Shown here: piece by piece, positions 1 through 7,167 of the stretch | Position numbering within the stretch: position 1 is the first letter of the stretch | Layout: every line of letters starts with the position of its first letter | The notes under the pieces: model-generated | Seen by the model: only the letters and a program-made list of their open reading frames with translations | The model's database searches: none | What the model was told of the DNA's origin: nothing | Made by a program: the position numbers and the translations under genes | Assembly (NCBI GenBank): GCA_021799935.1 | Contig: JAJYZM010000008.1 | Coordinates: forward strand, 1-13,247 | Direction: 5' to 3' | Origin: a bacterium | GTDB lineage: Bacteria; SZUA-79; Acidulodesulfobacterales; Acidulodesulfobacteraceae | DNA length: 13,247 nucleotides

Positions 1-7
1 TTTATAC

Positions 8-99
8 GGAGAGATGGCCGAGTCCGGTTGAAGGCGATTGACTCGAAATCAATTGTAGGCGTAAGCTTACCGGGGGTTCGAATCCCTCTCTCTCCGCCA
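8..99 (+). tRNA. tRNA-Ser (anticodon CGA), CCA encoded
   Basis: Class II tRNA folded by eye. The 7-bp acceptor stem pairs 8-14 (GGAGAGA) with 89-95 (TCTCTCC), followed by discriminator G96 and a genomically encoded CCA at 97-99. The T arm pairs 72-76 with 84-88 around the loop TTCGAAT at 77-83. The anticodon loop CTCGAAA at 42-48 sits on a TTGA/TCAA stem and places CGA at 44-46, which reads the serine codon UCG. A long variable arm (about 53-71) fits serine identity. It lies just upstream of the sulfur-metabolism genes; no integrase or duplicated tRNA 3' end is visible in the window. Confidence 0.97.
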
Positions 100-153
100 G
101 TTATTATATAAATGCAGTTTTATCAAGATACAAGGTTTAAATATAACCACCCC

Positions 154-186
154 GCCCTACGGGCACCCCTCCTTATTAAGGAGGGG
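154..186. repeat. Double-hairpin palindromic element (REP-like)
   Basis: Two adjacent inverted repeats sit in a GC-rich island between the tRNA and the first ORF. The first is GCCC-TAC-GGGC at 154-164. The second is a perfect 10-bp stem with one central base at 166-186 (CCCCTCCTTA / TAAGGAGGGG around T176). The C/G-rich make-up contrasts with the AT-rich flanks. The layout resembles dispersed REP/MITE-type palindromes common in intergenic regions of many bacteria. There is no T tract after the stem, so an intrinsic terminator for the tRNA is less likely. Only one copy is in this window, so dispersal is inferred. Confidence 0.5.
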
Positions 187-209
187 AGTTCAAGGAATTA
201 TACCAGGTT

Positions 210-551
210 ATGAAATTTAACTACGACGTAAATTATATTACGAAAATCACCGGGCTAAGCAAAGAGTTTATTCTGGAATTGCTTAAATATTTCGACTGCC
301 TTCCTTTACAGGCGAAACTTGAGGCGTTTTATATAAGCAAAATAATCGAAGAAGACGATGAATTTGCATTTCATCAGCACTATTTTAATAAAGACAAATC
401 TGCCGAATATGAATTTTCTTTATTTATTTTGGGGGTCGAAAGAATATACTCCGTAGAGCATAGGGAAAACGAAATAGAAGGCAAAAAACTTTCTTCTTAC
501 AAACTCAATCTTATCTCAAAAATCAAAGAACTCAGGAAGCAGGATGTTTGA
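210..551 (+). CDS. Hypothetical protein, 113 aa, overlapping dsrN
   Basis: I do not recognise a family. The product is a small, charged, soluble-looking protein with no signal peptide or membrane segment. Its first 30 residues (YITKITGLSKEFILELL from about residue 8) could form a helix-turn-helix-like pair of helices, but this is weak. The middle is acidic and aromatic (EEDDEFAFHQHYF, about 47-59) and the C-terminus is basic and helical. An AAGGA-like ribosome site near 192-196 lies about 13 bases before the ATG. Its last 8 bases overlap the start of dsrN, which suggests translational coupling and a shared transcript. Codon usage looks like that of its neighbours, supporting a real gene. A role in regulation or in sirohaem amidation would be guesswork. 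Confidence 0.7.
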   Translation: MKFNYDVNYITKITGLSKEFILELLKYFDCLPLQAKLEAFYISKIIEEDDEFAFHQHYFNKDKSAEYEFSLFILGVERIYSVEHRENEIEGKKLSSYKLNLISKIKELRKQDV

Positions 552-2019
552 TATCGATAGCGAATCTGCCGGAAGATATAAAAAAAAGAATAACCGCATT
601 AACGGAATCTATATTTCCGCCGCTAAAAGAAATTCCGGCAAAACCACTATTTCTATAGCGCTGTCGCGTTTGTTAAGGGATAGAGGACTGTCGGTCCAGC
701 CGTTTAAAAAAGGCCCCGATTTTATCGACCCTATGTGGCTCAATATTGCTTCGGGCAAAAGAACTTATAATCTCGATTTTTATTTTATGTCCAAAAATAA
801 GATAAGAGAGCATTTTATAAGCCATTCTTTAGGTTCCGAAATTAGTATAGTTGAGGGTAATCACGGTTTGCACGATTCTTTCGATATATACGGCAAATCT
901 TCCAATGCCGAAATGTCAAAACTGTTGGGGCTTCCGGTTATTCTCATAATCGACGTGGGAGAACTGAACAGGGGGGTCGTCCCGCTCATTTTAGGATTTA
1001 AGGAGTTCGATAAGAATGTGGATATAAAAGGAATAATCCTAAATAAAGTTCACAGCAAAAGGCATGAAAAAAATTTGCTGAGGGTCATTAAATATTATAC
1101 CGATTTAAAAATAGTAGGCAATATTCCTAATAATACGGAATTTTCCGTAAAACAGAGGCATCTCGGTCTTTTATCTACGCTCTCCGCGGAAGAAATAGAA
1201 AAACTTGTCGAGGAAATGTCGTACAAAATTTCCGAATATATAGATTTGGATAGTATTATAAAAATTTCCAAAATAGCGGATAAATCATACGCCGATATCA
1301 AAAATTCACCGGTTTTATCTTTAAAAAATAATATAAAAAGAACCGGCCGCAATATTCTTAAAATCGGTCTTGCCTACGACAATGCCTTTAATTTTTATTA
1401 TAACGAAAATTTGGAAGCCCTCGAAGATTTGGGGTGCGAAATAATTAAATTTTCCCCTATTGCGGATAAACATATCCCTGAGGTCGATGCGTTATATATC
1501 GGCGGAGGCTTCCCTGAAATATTTTCCGTAGACCTTCAGGCAAATACGGCTATAAGAAAAGAAATAAAGCAAAAAATAGAAGAATGGCTTCCGGTCTATG
1601 CCGAGTGCGGCGGACTTATGTATCTTTGCAAAAGCATCTCTTACGAAAACAATTTTAACGAAATGGTAGGCGCGATAGACGCCCACGTTAAAATTACTAA
1701 AAAACCGAAAGGTCACGGATACACTAAGCTAACCCCATATTCTTACGGGAAAGGTATCGGAAGTATATGGTTCAGTAAAATCAAGTTAATAAAAGGGCAC
1801 GAATTTCATCATTCTTATTTAGAAATGTCTCCCGACAGATATAAATTTGTATTTAAGATGAAAAAAGGTTACGGAGTGGACGGCGTTTCCGACGGCATAG
1901 CGTATAAAAATGTTTTGGCCGGTTATACCCATATGTACTCTCCTTCGTCTCCGAGCTGGTTCAAAAACTGGATTGCATTCATAAGGCAAATAAAAGCAAA
2001 AGCCGTTTTACACGTTTAA
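544..2019 (+). CDS. dsrN: DsrN-type sirohaem amidotransferase (CbiA/CobB family)
   Basis: Glutamine- and ATP-dependent amidotransferase of the cobyrinate a,c-diamide synthase family, 491 aa, a normal full length. The N-terminal ATP-binding domain shows a P-loop (AAKRNSGKTT, 26-35), KKGPDFIDP (55-63) and EGNHGLHDSFD (104-114). The C-terminal class I glutaminase domain has the YIGGGFPE segment (318-325), nucleophile Cys355 in YAECGGLMYL, GHEFHHS (418-424) and a late His463 in AGYTHMYS. Family knowledge: cobB/cbiA-like genes beside dsrAB are assigned as DsrN, which amidates sirohaem for sulfite reductase. The position directly upstream of dsrA and the lack of cobalamin genes nearby favour dsrN; cobyrinate or Ni-sirohydrochlorin a,c-diamide synthase is the alternative. 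The start overlaps the upstream ORF by 8 bases, with AGGAAG at 534-539 as a modest ribosome site. Confidence 0.82.
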   Translation: MFDIDSESAGRYKKKNNRINGIYISAAKRNSGKTTISIALSRLLRDRGLSVQPFKKGPDFIDPMWLNIASGKRTYNLDFYFMSKNKIREHFISHSLGSEISIVEGNHGLHDSFDIYGKSSNAEMSKLLGLPVILIIDVGELNRGVVPLILGFKEFDKNVDIKGIILNKVHSKRHEKNLLRVIKYYTDLKIVGNIPNNTEFSVKQRHLGLLSTLSAEEIEKLVEEMSYKISEYIDLDSIIKISKIADKSYADIKNSPVLSLKNNIKRTGRNILKIGLAYDNAFNFYYNENLEALEDLGCEIIKFSPIADKHIPEVDALYIGGGFPEIFSVDLQANTAIRKEIKQKIEEWLPVYAECGGLMYLCKSISYENNFNEMVGAIDAHVKITKKPKGHGYTKLTPYSYGKGIGSIWFSKIKLIKGHEFHHSYLEMSPDRYKFVFKMKKGYGVDGVSDGIAYKNVLAGYTHMYSPSSPSWFKNWIAFIRQIKAKAVLHV

Positions 2020-2043
2020 ATTTTTTCTGTCGATTTTTTTTTC

Positions 2044-2073
2044 TTGACAAACGTAGCATAAAAGATTTATAAA
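2044..2073 (+). promoter_or_regulatory. Putative sigma70 promoter P1 for dsrA (distal copy)
   Basis: A perfect TTGACA -35 hexamer at 2044-2049, an 18-base spacer, then TATAAA at 2068-2073 as a near-consensus -10. It lies in the first copy of the 77-base duplication. Predicted initiation near 2080 would give a leader of about 165 bases before dsrA. No operator palindrome is apparent. Confidence 0.6.
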
Positions 2074-2120
2074 TAAAAATTACAACTATGTTTTAAATTT
2101 TTTCTGTCGATTTTTTTTTC

Positions 2121-2150
2121 TTGACAAACGTAGCATAAAAGATTTATAAA
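2121..2150 (+). promoter_or_regulatory. Putative sigma70 promoter P2 for dsrA (proximal copy)
   Basis: Exact copy of P1 displaced by 77 bases: TTGACA at 2121-2126, 18-base spacer, TATAAA at 2145-2150. Predicted initiation near 2157 would leave a leader of about 88 bases. Two identical promoters in series could raise transcription of the dsr operon; this is inference from sequence only. Confidence 0.6.
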
Positions 2151-2244
2151 TAAAAATTACAACTATGTTTTAGTTTTAAATTTTTTTATAATGGCCGTAT
2201 TTTTATATTATTTTAAATCTATATTTATATAAGGAGGCATTACT

Positions 2245-3438
2245 ATGGGCAAAAAGCATCAAACCCCGCTTCTTGACGAATTAAAAAAAGGGAAGTGGAT
2301 TAGTTTCGTAAGAGAGATGGAAAGAGCTGCAGAAAAGAGTCCGAGGACGGAAGACCTTTTAGGGCAGGTCGAAGAGTCCTACCGCGATAAAATTACTCAC
2401 TGGAAGCATGGCGGCATGGCCGGAGTCAAAAGTTACGGAGCCGGAATGGTCGGAAGATTTTCCGATTCCCCCGAAAAATATCCCGGCGTAAAAGAATGCC
2501 ATTCTATGAGAATTAACCAGACATCCGGTTTTTTTTATAATTCCGACATCCTGAGGAAGATTGCCGGCATCGCGGAAAAATACGCCGGCGGGCTTTTAAA
2601 TCTGCACGGCGCCACCGGAGATATTCAGATATTGGGCGTTACGCAGGCTGAAGCGGAAGACGCTTTTCAGGCATATGCCGAACTCGGATTCGACTTGGGC
2701 GGCGGCGGTTCCGACCTTAGGACCCCTTCCTGCTGTGTGGGTCCGGCGAGATGCGAATTTGCAAACTACGACACGCTTAAAATTTGCTACGATTTAACTA
2801 GAGAATATCAGGACGAATTGCACAGACCGTCTTTTAACTATAAATTTAAACTTAAATTTTCGGGCTGTTCGAACGACTGCGTTGCGTCCGCGTCAAGATC
2901 GGACCTTGCTTTCATAGGAACATGGAAAGACAATATAAAAATAAAACAGGAAGAAGTTAAAAATTACGTTAAAAAATTCGACGTGCAGAAATACGTTCTC
3001 GACAAATGTCCCACAAAATGTATGTGGTTTGAGGGGGATAAGCTTGTCATAGACGATTCCAACTGCGTAAAATGCCACCATTGCATTAACGAAATGCCTA
3101 AGGCTTTGAAGTCGGGAGACGAAAAGGGACTTTCCATATTAATAGGCGCTAAAGCTCCGTTAGTTACAGGACCTAGAATGGGCATGATGCTTGTTCCTTT
3201 TTACGACGTTAACGAAGACAGCAAAAACGATTATGAACAGCTTAAAGGGCTTATCAGCAACATATGGGAGTTCTGGGACGAATACGGCGTCAGCAGGGAA
3301 AGAATAGGCGAGCTTATCGCAAGAGTAGGACTCGTTACTTTTCTTGAAGGAGTCGGTCTCGAACCTATTCCTGAAATGGTCAATACTCCTAGAACTAACC
3401 CTTTTATTAAGTTCGAAGACGAAGATGCCGCGCAGTGA
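2245..3438 (+). CDS. dsrA: Dissimilatory sulfite reductase alpha subunit DsrA
   Basis: Alpha subunit of the cytoplasmic alpha2beta2 sirohaem sulfite reductase that reduces sulfite together with DsrC. It is 397 aa, somewhat short against the usual 410-440 but with all core motifs. The [4Fe-4S]/sirohaem ligands follow the family C-x5-C...C-x3-C pattern: Cys164 and Cys170 in CCVGPARC, then Cys208 and Cys212 in SGCSNDC. The inserted ferredoxin domain shows Cys255/Cys259 (KCPTKCMW) and Cys274, Cys277, Cys280 (NCVKCHHC). HSMRINQTSGFF (86-97) matches the substrate/sirohaem region. A strong AAGGAGG at 2231-2237 lies 7 bases before the ATG. It follows duplicated promoters and starts the core dsr operon. 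Whether it belongs to the reductive or oxidative clade needs a tree, but dsrD downstream favours reductive. Confidence 0.97.
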   Translation: MGKKHQTPLLDELKKGKWISFVREMERAAEKSPRTEDLLGQVEESYRDKITHWKHGGMAGVKSYGAGMVGRFSDSPEKYPGVKECHSMRINQTSGFFYNSDILRKIAGIAEKYAGGLLNLHGATGDIQILGVTQAEAEDAFQAYAELGFDLGGGGSDLRTPSCCVGPARCEFANYDTLKICYDLTREYQDELHRPSFNYKFKLKFSGCSNDCVASASRSDLAFIGTWKDNIKIKQEEVKNYVKKFDVQKYVLDKCPTKCMWFEGDKLVIDDSNCVKCHHCINEMPKALKSGDEKGLSILIGAKAPLVTGPRMGMMLVPFYDVNEDSKNDYEQLKGLISNIWEFWDEYGVSRERIGELIARVGLVTFLEGVGLEPIPEMVNTPRTNPFIKFEDEDAAQ

Positions 3439-3535
3439 CCCCCGGCTTATATGAATAATTGCGGAAGATAGAACGATTATCGTTAGATCATTTTAAATTT
3501 ATTTAATTAAAATTATAATATAATATATAATTTTT

Positions 3536-3540
3536 GGAGG
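3536..3540 (+). promoter_or_regulatory. Ribosome binding site fixing the dsrB start
   Basis: GGAGG five bases before the ATG at 3546. A TTG in the same frame at 3534 overlaps this site and cannot be the start, so the dsrB protein begins MPEEVKK. Confidence 0.85.
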
Positions 3541-3545
3541 TTTAT

Positions 3546-4634
3546 ATGCCGGAAGAGGTTAAAAAGAAAAGATTAACAGATGTAGGACCTCATGACTATC
3601 ATGATTATTTGCCGCCTATGGTAAAAAAGAATTATGGAAAATGGGCTTATCATGAAATTATGGATTCTGGAACTATGGTGCATGTCGCCGAGAACGGCGA
3701 TAAATTATATACAGTAAGGGTCGGCTCTCCCAGATTAGTCAGCGGAAGTTTTGTCAGGGATCTATGCGATATAGCCGATAAATATTGCGGCGGATACCTT
3801 AGATTTACTACAAGGAACAGCGCCGAATTTTTATTCGAAGACGAAAAAAATATCGAGCCTCTTAAAAAAGACCTTGAAAAATTAGGTTTAAATATAGGCG
3901 GCATCGGCAATAACGTAGCAAATATAGTTCATACTCAAGGATGGGTTCACTGCCATACCTCGGCCAGCGACGCGTCCGGCGTGGTAAAGTCCGTAATGGA
4001 CGAATTGTACGAATATTTCGTCGAAGAAAAACTCCCTTCAAAAGTAAGGGTTGCGTTTGCATGCTGTCTTAATATGTGCGGTTCGGTCGGGTCTTCGGAC
4101 ATAGCTATAGTCGGAACGCATAGAAGGCCGCCGAAAATAAACCAGGAAAGATTATTGAACCTCTGCGAAATTCCCAGCACCATCGCATCATGCCCTACCA
4201 ACTCGGTAAGGCCGGACGTAACGGCGGACGGAAAACAGACCGTAAGGGTAGTTCAGGAAACCTGCGTTTTCTGCGGAAGCTGTTATACCGTATGCCCCGC
4301 GATGCCTATAGCCGACCCGTTAACCGACGGCGTTTCGATATGGGTGGGAGGAAAAGTCTCCAACGCAAGAACGAAGCCCACGTTTTCAAAATTGGTCATT
4401 CCGTTTATTCCCAATGAACCGCCCAGATGGCCTAAGGTTACGGAAGCGGTAAAAACGATAATTAATGCCTATAAAGAAGGCGGGCGTCCGGGAGAAAGAG
4501 TTTCCGAATGGGTTGACAGGATAGGCTGGCCCAAATTCTTTAAAATAACCGGATTCGAATTTACTAAATATCATGTGGACGATTTCAGGCTTGCGGAATC
4601 CATGATGAATTATTCGGCATACGCGAGATTATAA
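3546..4634 (+). CDS. dsrB: Dissimilatory sulfite reductase beta subunit DsrB
   Basis: Beta subunit of DsrAB, carrying the catalytic sirohaem-[4Fe-4S] pair. It has 362 aa from the ATG, a typical length. The signature [10 protein letters not shown] (129-138) gives Cys136, and ACCLNMCGS (172-180) gives Cys173/Cys174 and Cys178, completing the cluster site. A ferredoxin domain follows with Cys216 (SCPTNS) and [11 protein letters not shown] (240-250). It is separated from dsrA by an unusually long 107-base AT-rich gap with its own ribosome site; in many sulfate reducers the two genes are almost contiguous. dsrD follows after 28 bases, so the genes are probably co-transcribed. The short in-frame upstream extension to TTG 3534 is rejected because the Shine-Dalgarno site lies inside it. 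Confidence 0.97.
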   Translation: MPEEVKKKRLTDVGPHDYHDYLPPMVKKNYGKWAYHEIMDSGTMVHVAENGDKLYTVRVGSPRLVSGSFVRDLCDIADKYCGGYLRFTTRNSAEFLFEDEKNIEPLKKDLEKLGLNIGGIGNNVANIVHTQGWVHCHTSASDASGVVKSVMDELYEYFVEEKLPSKVRVAFACCLNMCGSVGSSDIAIVGTHRRPPKINQERLLNLCEIPSTIASCPTNSVRPDVTADGKQTVRVVQETCVFCGSCYTVCPAMPIADPLTDGVSIWVGGKVSNARTKPTFSKLVIPFIPNEPPRWPKVTEAVKTIINAYKEGGRPGERVSEWVDRIGWPKFFKITGFEFTKYHVDDFRLAESMMNYSAYARL

Positions 4635-4662
4635 TTTATTTTATATTAAGGGGAATAATATT

Positions 4663-4899
4663 ATGACCGATGAATTAAAAAAGAAAGTGGAAAATAAAAT
4701 TATCGGGCTTGTTAAGGAATATGCCGGCAAAAAAAGATTTAAACCCATTGACTTAGTAAAGGAAATGGAAAGGGATTTTGCCGCAGAAGGCCTGACTAAA
4801 GACGATATTAAAGGCGTCCTTAAAGATATAATGGACGAAGGGAAGCTCATATACGGTTATGCGGGAGGAAGTTTTTTAACCCTTCCCGACGAAAATTAA
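4663..4899 (+). CDS. dsrD: DsrD, winged-helix activator of DsrAB
   Basis: Small protein of 78 aa, the usual DsrD size. Family knowledge: DsrD has a winged-helix fold and has been shown to act as an allosteric activator of DsrAB sulfite reduction, not as a DNA-binding regulator. The sequence is basic and helical in its first half (KRFKPIDLVKEMERDF, 24-39), with a KDIMDEGKLIYGYAGGSFL (54-72) segment forming the last helix and wing; the C-terminus is LTLPDEN. It begins 28 bases after dsrB, with AAGGGG at 4648-4653 as ribosome site. Its presence is one of the standard markers of reductive sulfite metabolism, which matters here because the downstream dsrL and dsrEFH point the other way. Confidence 0.92.
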   Translation: MTDELKKKVENKIIGLVKEYAGKKRFKPIDLVKEMERDFAAEGLTKDDIKGVLKDIMDEGKLIYGYAGGSFLTLPDEN

Positions 4900-4979
4900 C
4901 GGATAGCTTCCTTGCGGGATTTTAATATTACGATGCATATGCAATATTACAATACAATATAGAATTATGAGGAAAATTT

Positions 4980-6692
4980 ATGCTTGAATTAAAAAAGGTA
5001 AAAAAACCCTTAAAAACCCAGTTAAACACGGGCGGGGGGATGTCTCAGTCTCCTTTCAGGCCAAAGTATGTGGAGAAAAAGCCGCCGTGCATGGATACCT
5101 GCCCGAACGGCACCAGAGTCAGGGACTATATACAATACATAGCTCAAAGCGAGTCTTATGACAGACCGATAGACGATTCGCTTACCGAAGCTTTTTATCT
5201 GCTCACGGAATCTAATCCCCTGCCGTCGACTACCGGCAGGGTTTGTCCCCATCCGTGCGAAGAAGGCTGCAACCGAAAATATAAGGACAAGTCCGTCGCT
5301 ATTAACGCTATAGAGATGTTCGTAGGCGACTACGGAATAAAAAACAACCTCCAGTTTAAAAAATTGAACGATGCGCCGAGAAAAGAAAAAATTGCGGTCG
5401 TCGGCAGCGGGCCGGCGGGACTTTCCGCGGCATATCACCTTGCTTTAAGGGGATATAAGGTTACCGTATACGAAAAATTTCCGGAAGTCGGCGGTTATTT
5501 AAGATACGGGATACCGCGCTTCAGGCTTCCTTTGGATATTATTGCGGCAGAGGCAAAACGCATCGAGAACCTCGGAGTGGAAATAAAAACCGGAGTAAAT
5601 ATCGGCGCCGATATAACGATGGGTCAGTTGAAGTCCGATTACGATGCGGTTTTTATCGCGATAGGCACCCACGAACCCATAAAGATGAAGATGAAGGGGG
5701 CGGATTCCCCGAATGTTTACACCGGTATCGAATTCCTTCAGAAAGCGGCTTCAGGCGAGATTAAAGACGCCGGAAAAGAAGTCGTAGTTATAGGAAGCGA
5801 CAGCGCTATGGATGCCGGAATGGTCGCCAAAAGGCTCGGCGCCAACGTAACGTTTATCTATAACAAAGGAACCGTAAACGATGCTTCGGAAATAGAGGAA
5901 AAAGGCTCGGCCGAGGTTAAAGAAGGCAATGCCGAAGGAATTAAGTTCGAATTTTTATTTGCATTGGACGAAATAATTACCGAAAATGGAAAAGCTACGG
6001 GGGTCCGCTTGAAAAAGATGAAACTTTCCGAAAAAGACGCCTCCGGAAGAGTCCATCCCATTATAATAGAGGGCGGGCAGGAGCTTAATCTTAAACTTGA
6101 CACCCTGATATATTCTTTCGGGCAGAAACCGGATTATAAAGGATTAGAAAATCTTGCAAAAAACGAAAACAACGAATTTCTTAAGGTGAACGAAAAGTAT
6201 CAGGTTGCCAACGAAGACAAAGTTTTTGCCGGCGGGGACATATTAAGATTCGGGTTGGTTACCGATGCAATCGGTATGGGCAGGTATGCCGCATACGCAA
6301 TACACGAAAAATTAAGCGGGGAAACTATAAAAAAAGACGAAAGAGCGGTTATAAAATTCGGGGACGCCGTGAACCGCGAAGGCAAAAACATGTATATCGC
6401 ATATTTCCAGGAAACGGAAAGACATGCGAGGACCTCGAGAGACGCATCCGTCAGGGTCAAAGACTTCGACGGAATATTAAACAACCTGAATTTAGACGAT
6501 TTAATATTGGAAGCAAAGAGATGCATGAGTTGCGGCATGTGTTTCGACTGCGGAAGCTGTTTCGAATACTGTTCTCAAAGCGCAGTCAAAAAACTGCCGA
6601 AAGGCCAGCATTTCGAGTTTCATTTAGAAACGTGCAACGGATGCAAAAAATGCGCTGAAAGCTGTCCGTGCGGCTATATAGACATGGTTTAA
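4980..6692 (+). CDS. dsrL: DsrL iron-sulfur flavoprotein, NAD(P)H:DsrAB oxidoreductase
   Basis: Glutamate-synthase-small-subunit-like flavoprotein of 570 aa. Domains in order: an N-terminal [4Fe-4S] segment (Cys37, Cys41, Cys89, Cys93, Cys97); an FAD Rossmann site VVGSGPAGLSAA (140-151); a second nucleotide site VVVIGSDSAMDAG (268-280); a late FAD motif VFAGGD (415-420); and a C-terminal ferredoxin domain with Cys515-Cys531 and CNGCKKCAESCP (552-563). DsrL proteins couple NAD(P)H to DsrAB in sulfur oxidisers and in some sulfur/sulfite reducers. The TGGG-x-SQSP segment at 18-25 looks conserved in the family, which supports the start at 4980 over Met21. Odd point: the usual Arg pair after the second Rossmann strand (YRR) is YNKG here (294-297), so nucleotide preference is uncertain. 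It lies between dsrD and dsrC, which fits DsrAB as its partner. Confidence 0.88.
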   Translation: MLELKKVKKPLKTQLNTGGGMSQSPFRPKYVEKKPPCMDTCPNGTRVRDYIQYIAQSESYDRPIDDSLTEAFYLLTESNPLPSTTGRVCPHPCEEGCNRKYKDKSVAINAIEMFVGDYGIKNNLQFKKLNDAPRKEKIAVVGSGPAGLSAAYHLALRGYKVTVYEKFPEVGGYLRYGIPRFRLPLDIIAAEAKRIENLGVEIKTGVNIGADITMGQLKSDYDAVFIAIGTHEPIKMKMKGADSPNVYTGIEFLQKAASGEIKDAGKEVVVIGSDSAMDAGMVAKRLGANVTFIYNKGTVNDASEIEEKGSAEVKEGNAEGIKFEFLFALDEIITENGKATGVRLKKMKLSEKDASGRVHPIIIEGGQELNLKLDTLIYSFGQKPDYKGLENLAKNENNEFLKVNEKYQVANEDKVFAGGDILRFGLVTDAIGMGRYAAYAIHEKLSGETIKKDERAVIKFGDAVNREGKNMYIAYFQETERHARTSRDASVRVKDFDGILNNLNLDDLILEAKRCMSCGMCFDCGSCFEYCSQSAVKKLPKGQHFEFHLETCNGCKKCAESCPCGYIDMV

Positions 6693-6731
6693 ATATTAAA
6701 AATAATTAAAAATTAACAGGAGGTTTTACTT

Positions 6732-7073
6732 ATGGCTGAATTTGATTATAACGGAAAGAAGATCGAAACCGACGACGAAGGCTACCTTCAAAACTTGGGG
6801 GATTGGGACAAAGGCCTCGCGGAAGTTCTTGCGAAGCAGGAAAACGTGGTGCTCACTGAAAAGCACTGGAAACTTATCGATTGGATAAGAGATTATTTTA
6901 TTAAGTTTCAGGTTGCGCCTGCAATTAAAACTCTTGCAAAAGAGGTTATGTCCATCGAAAATTTACCGGATAAAAAGGAAGCAAATAAGTTCATTTATGA
7001 ACTGTTTCCCGAAGGTCCGGCTAAACAGCTCGCTAAAATAGCGGGGCTTCCAAAACCTACAGGCTGCGTCTAA
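6732..7073 (+). CDS. dsrC: DsrC/TusE-family sulfur carrier lacking CysB
   Basis: 113-aa DsrC/TusE protein. It opens with a typical DGYL-like segment (DDEGYLQNLGDW, 14-25) and ends with the flexible arm GLPKPTGCV, so the penultimate redox cysteine (CysA, Cys112) is present. The residue 11 positions earlier, CysB in canonical DsrC, is alanine (Ala101 in GPAKQLAKIAG). CysA and CysB normally form the trisulfide product of DsrAB. Single-cysteine forms are typical of TusE. The protein also has the extra segment before the arm (about 79-86) and the LTEKHW/APAIKTL residues seen in oxidiser DsrC and TusE. It has an excellent AGGAGG ribosome site (6718-6723), sits 39 bases after dsrL and is followed by a strong hairpin. 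It probably acts with DsrEFH; a second DsrC elsewhere is likely. Confidence 0.9.
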   Translation: MAEFDYNGKKIETDDEGYLQNLGDWDKGLAEVLAKQENVVLTEKHWKLIDWIRDYFIKFQVAPAIKTLAKEVMSIENLPDKKEANKFIYELFPEGPAKQLAKIAGLPKPTGCV

Positions 7074-7081
7074 TTAATATA

Positions 7082-7120
7082 TTGCCCATAGAGACCGATG
7101 TTATTCATCTCTATGGGCAA
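7082..7120 (+). terminator. Hairpin terminator or attenuator after dsrC
   Basis: Perfect 13-bp stem: 7082-7094 (TTGCCCATAGAGA) pairs with 7108-7120 (TCTCTATGGGCAA) around a 13-base loop. A modest T run follows at 7126-7130 after AATAA. It lies between dsrC and dsrM and would end or attenuate the dsrABDLC transcript. The T tract is offset by several bases, so partial read-through or an mRNA-stabilising role is possible. Confidence 0.7.
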
Positions 7121-7167
7121 AATAATTTTTATTAAACGATGTAAAATTTTGTTCAGGGGGAATAAAT

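Larger units (their letters stand above)
2015..2172 (+). repeat. 77-bp tandem duplication carrying promoters
   Basis: Two perfect, head-to-tail copies with a 77-base period. Copy 1 runs 2015-2091 and copy 2 runs 2092-2168, with identity continuing to 2172. The unit starts TTTAAATTTTTTCTGTCGA, holds a TTGACA hexamer (2044-2049 and 2121-2126) and ends near CAACTATGTTTT. The first copy covers the last codons of dsrN, so the duplicated unit includes a little of its 3' end. The absence of mismatches suggests a recent event or an assembly artefact. It fills most of the dsrN-dsrA gap. Confidence 0.95.

Noticed and set aside
544..2019. Assignment as a cobalamin-pathway CbiA
   Set aside because: Catalytic motifs are shared by the family, but the location next to dsrAB and the absence of other cobalamin genes nearby favour DsrN; a tree would settle it.
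2015..2172. CRISPR or satellite array
   Set aside because: Only two contiguous copies with no spacers, and the unit carries promoter elements.
2187..2192. Perfect TATAAT upstream of dsrA
   Set aside because: No -35-like hexamer at 16-18 bases upstream; the TTGACA/TATAAA pairs in the duplicated unit are better candidates.
3534..3545. TTG start extending DsrB by four residues (MEVY)
   Set aside because: The Shine-Dalgarno GGAGG lies within this extension, and ATG 3546 has normal spacing.
4190..4417. 75-codon + strand frame inside dsrB
   Set aside because: Out-of-frame overlap with a conserved ferredoxin-domain coding region; composition is an Arg/Gly-rich shadow.
5022..5438. 138-codon open frame on the - strand inside dsrL (similar one at 8656-9072 inside dsrK)
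   Set aside because: These are antisense shadows of well-supported genes, with no family resemblance.
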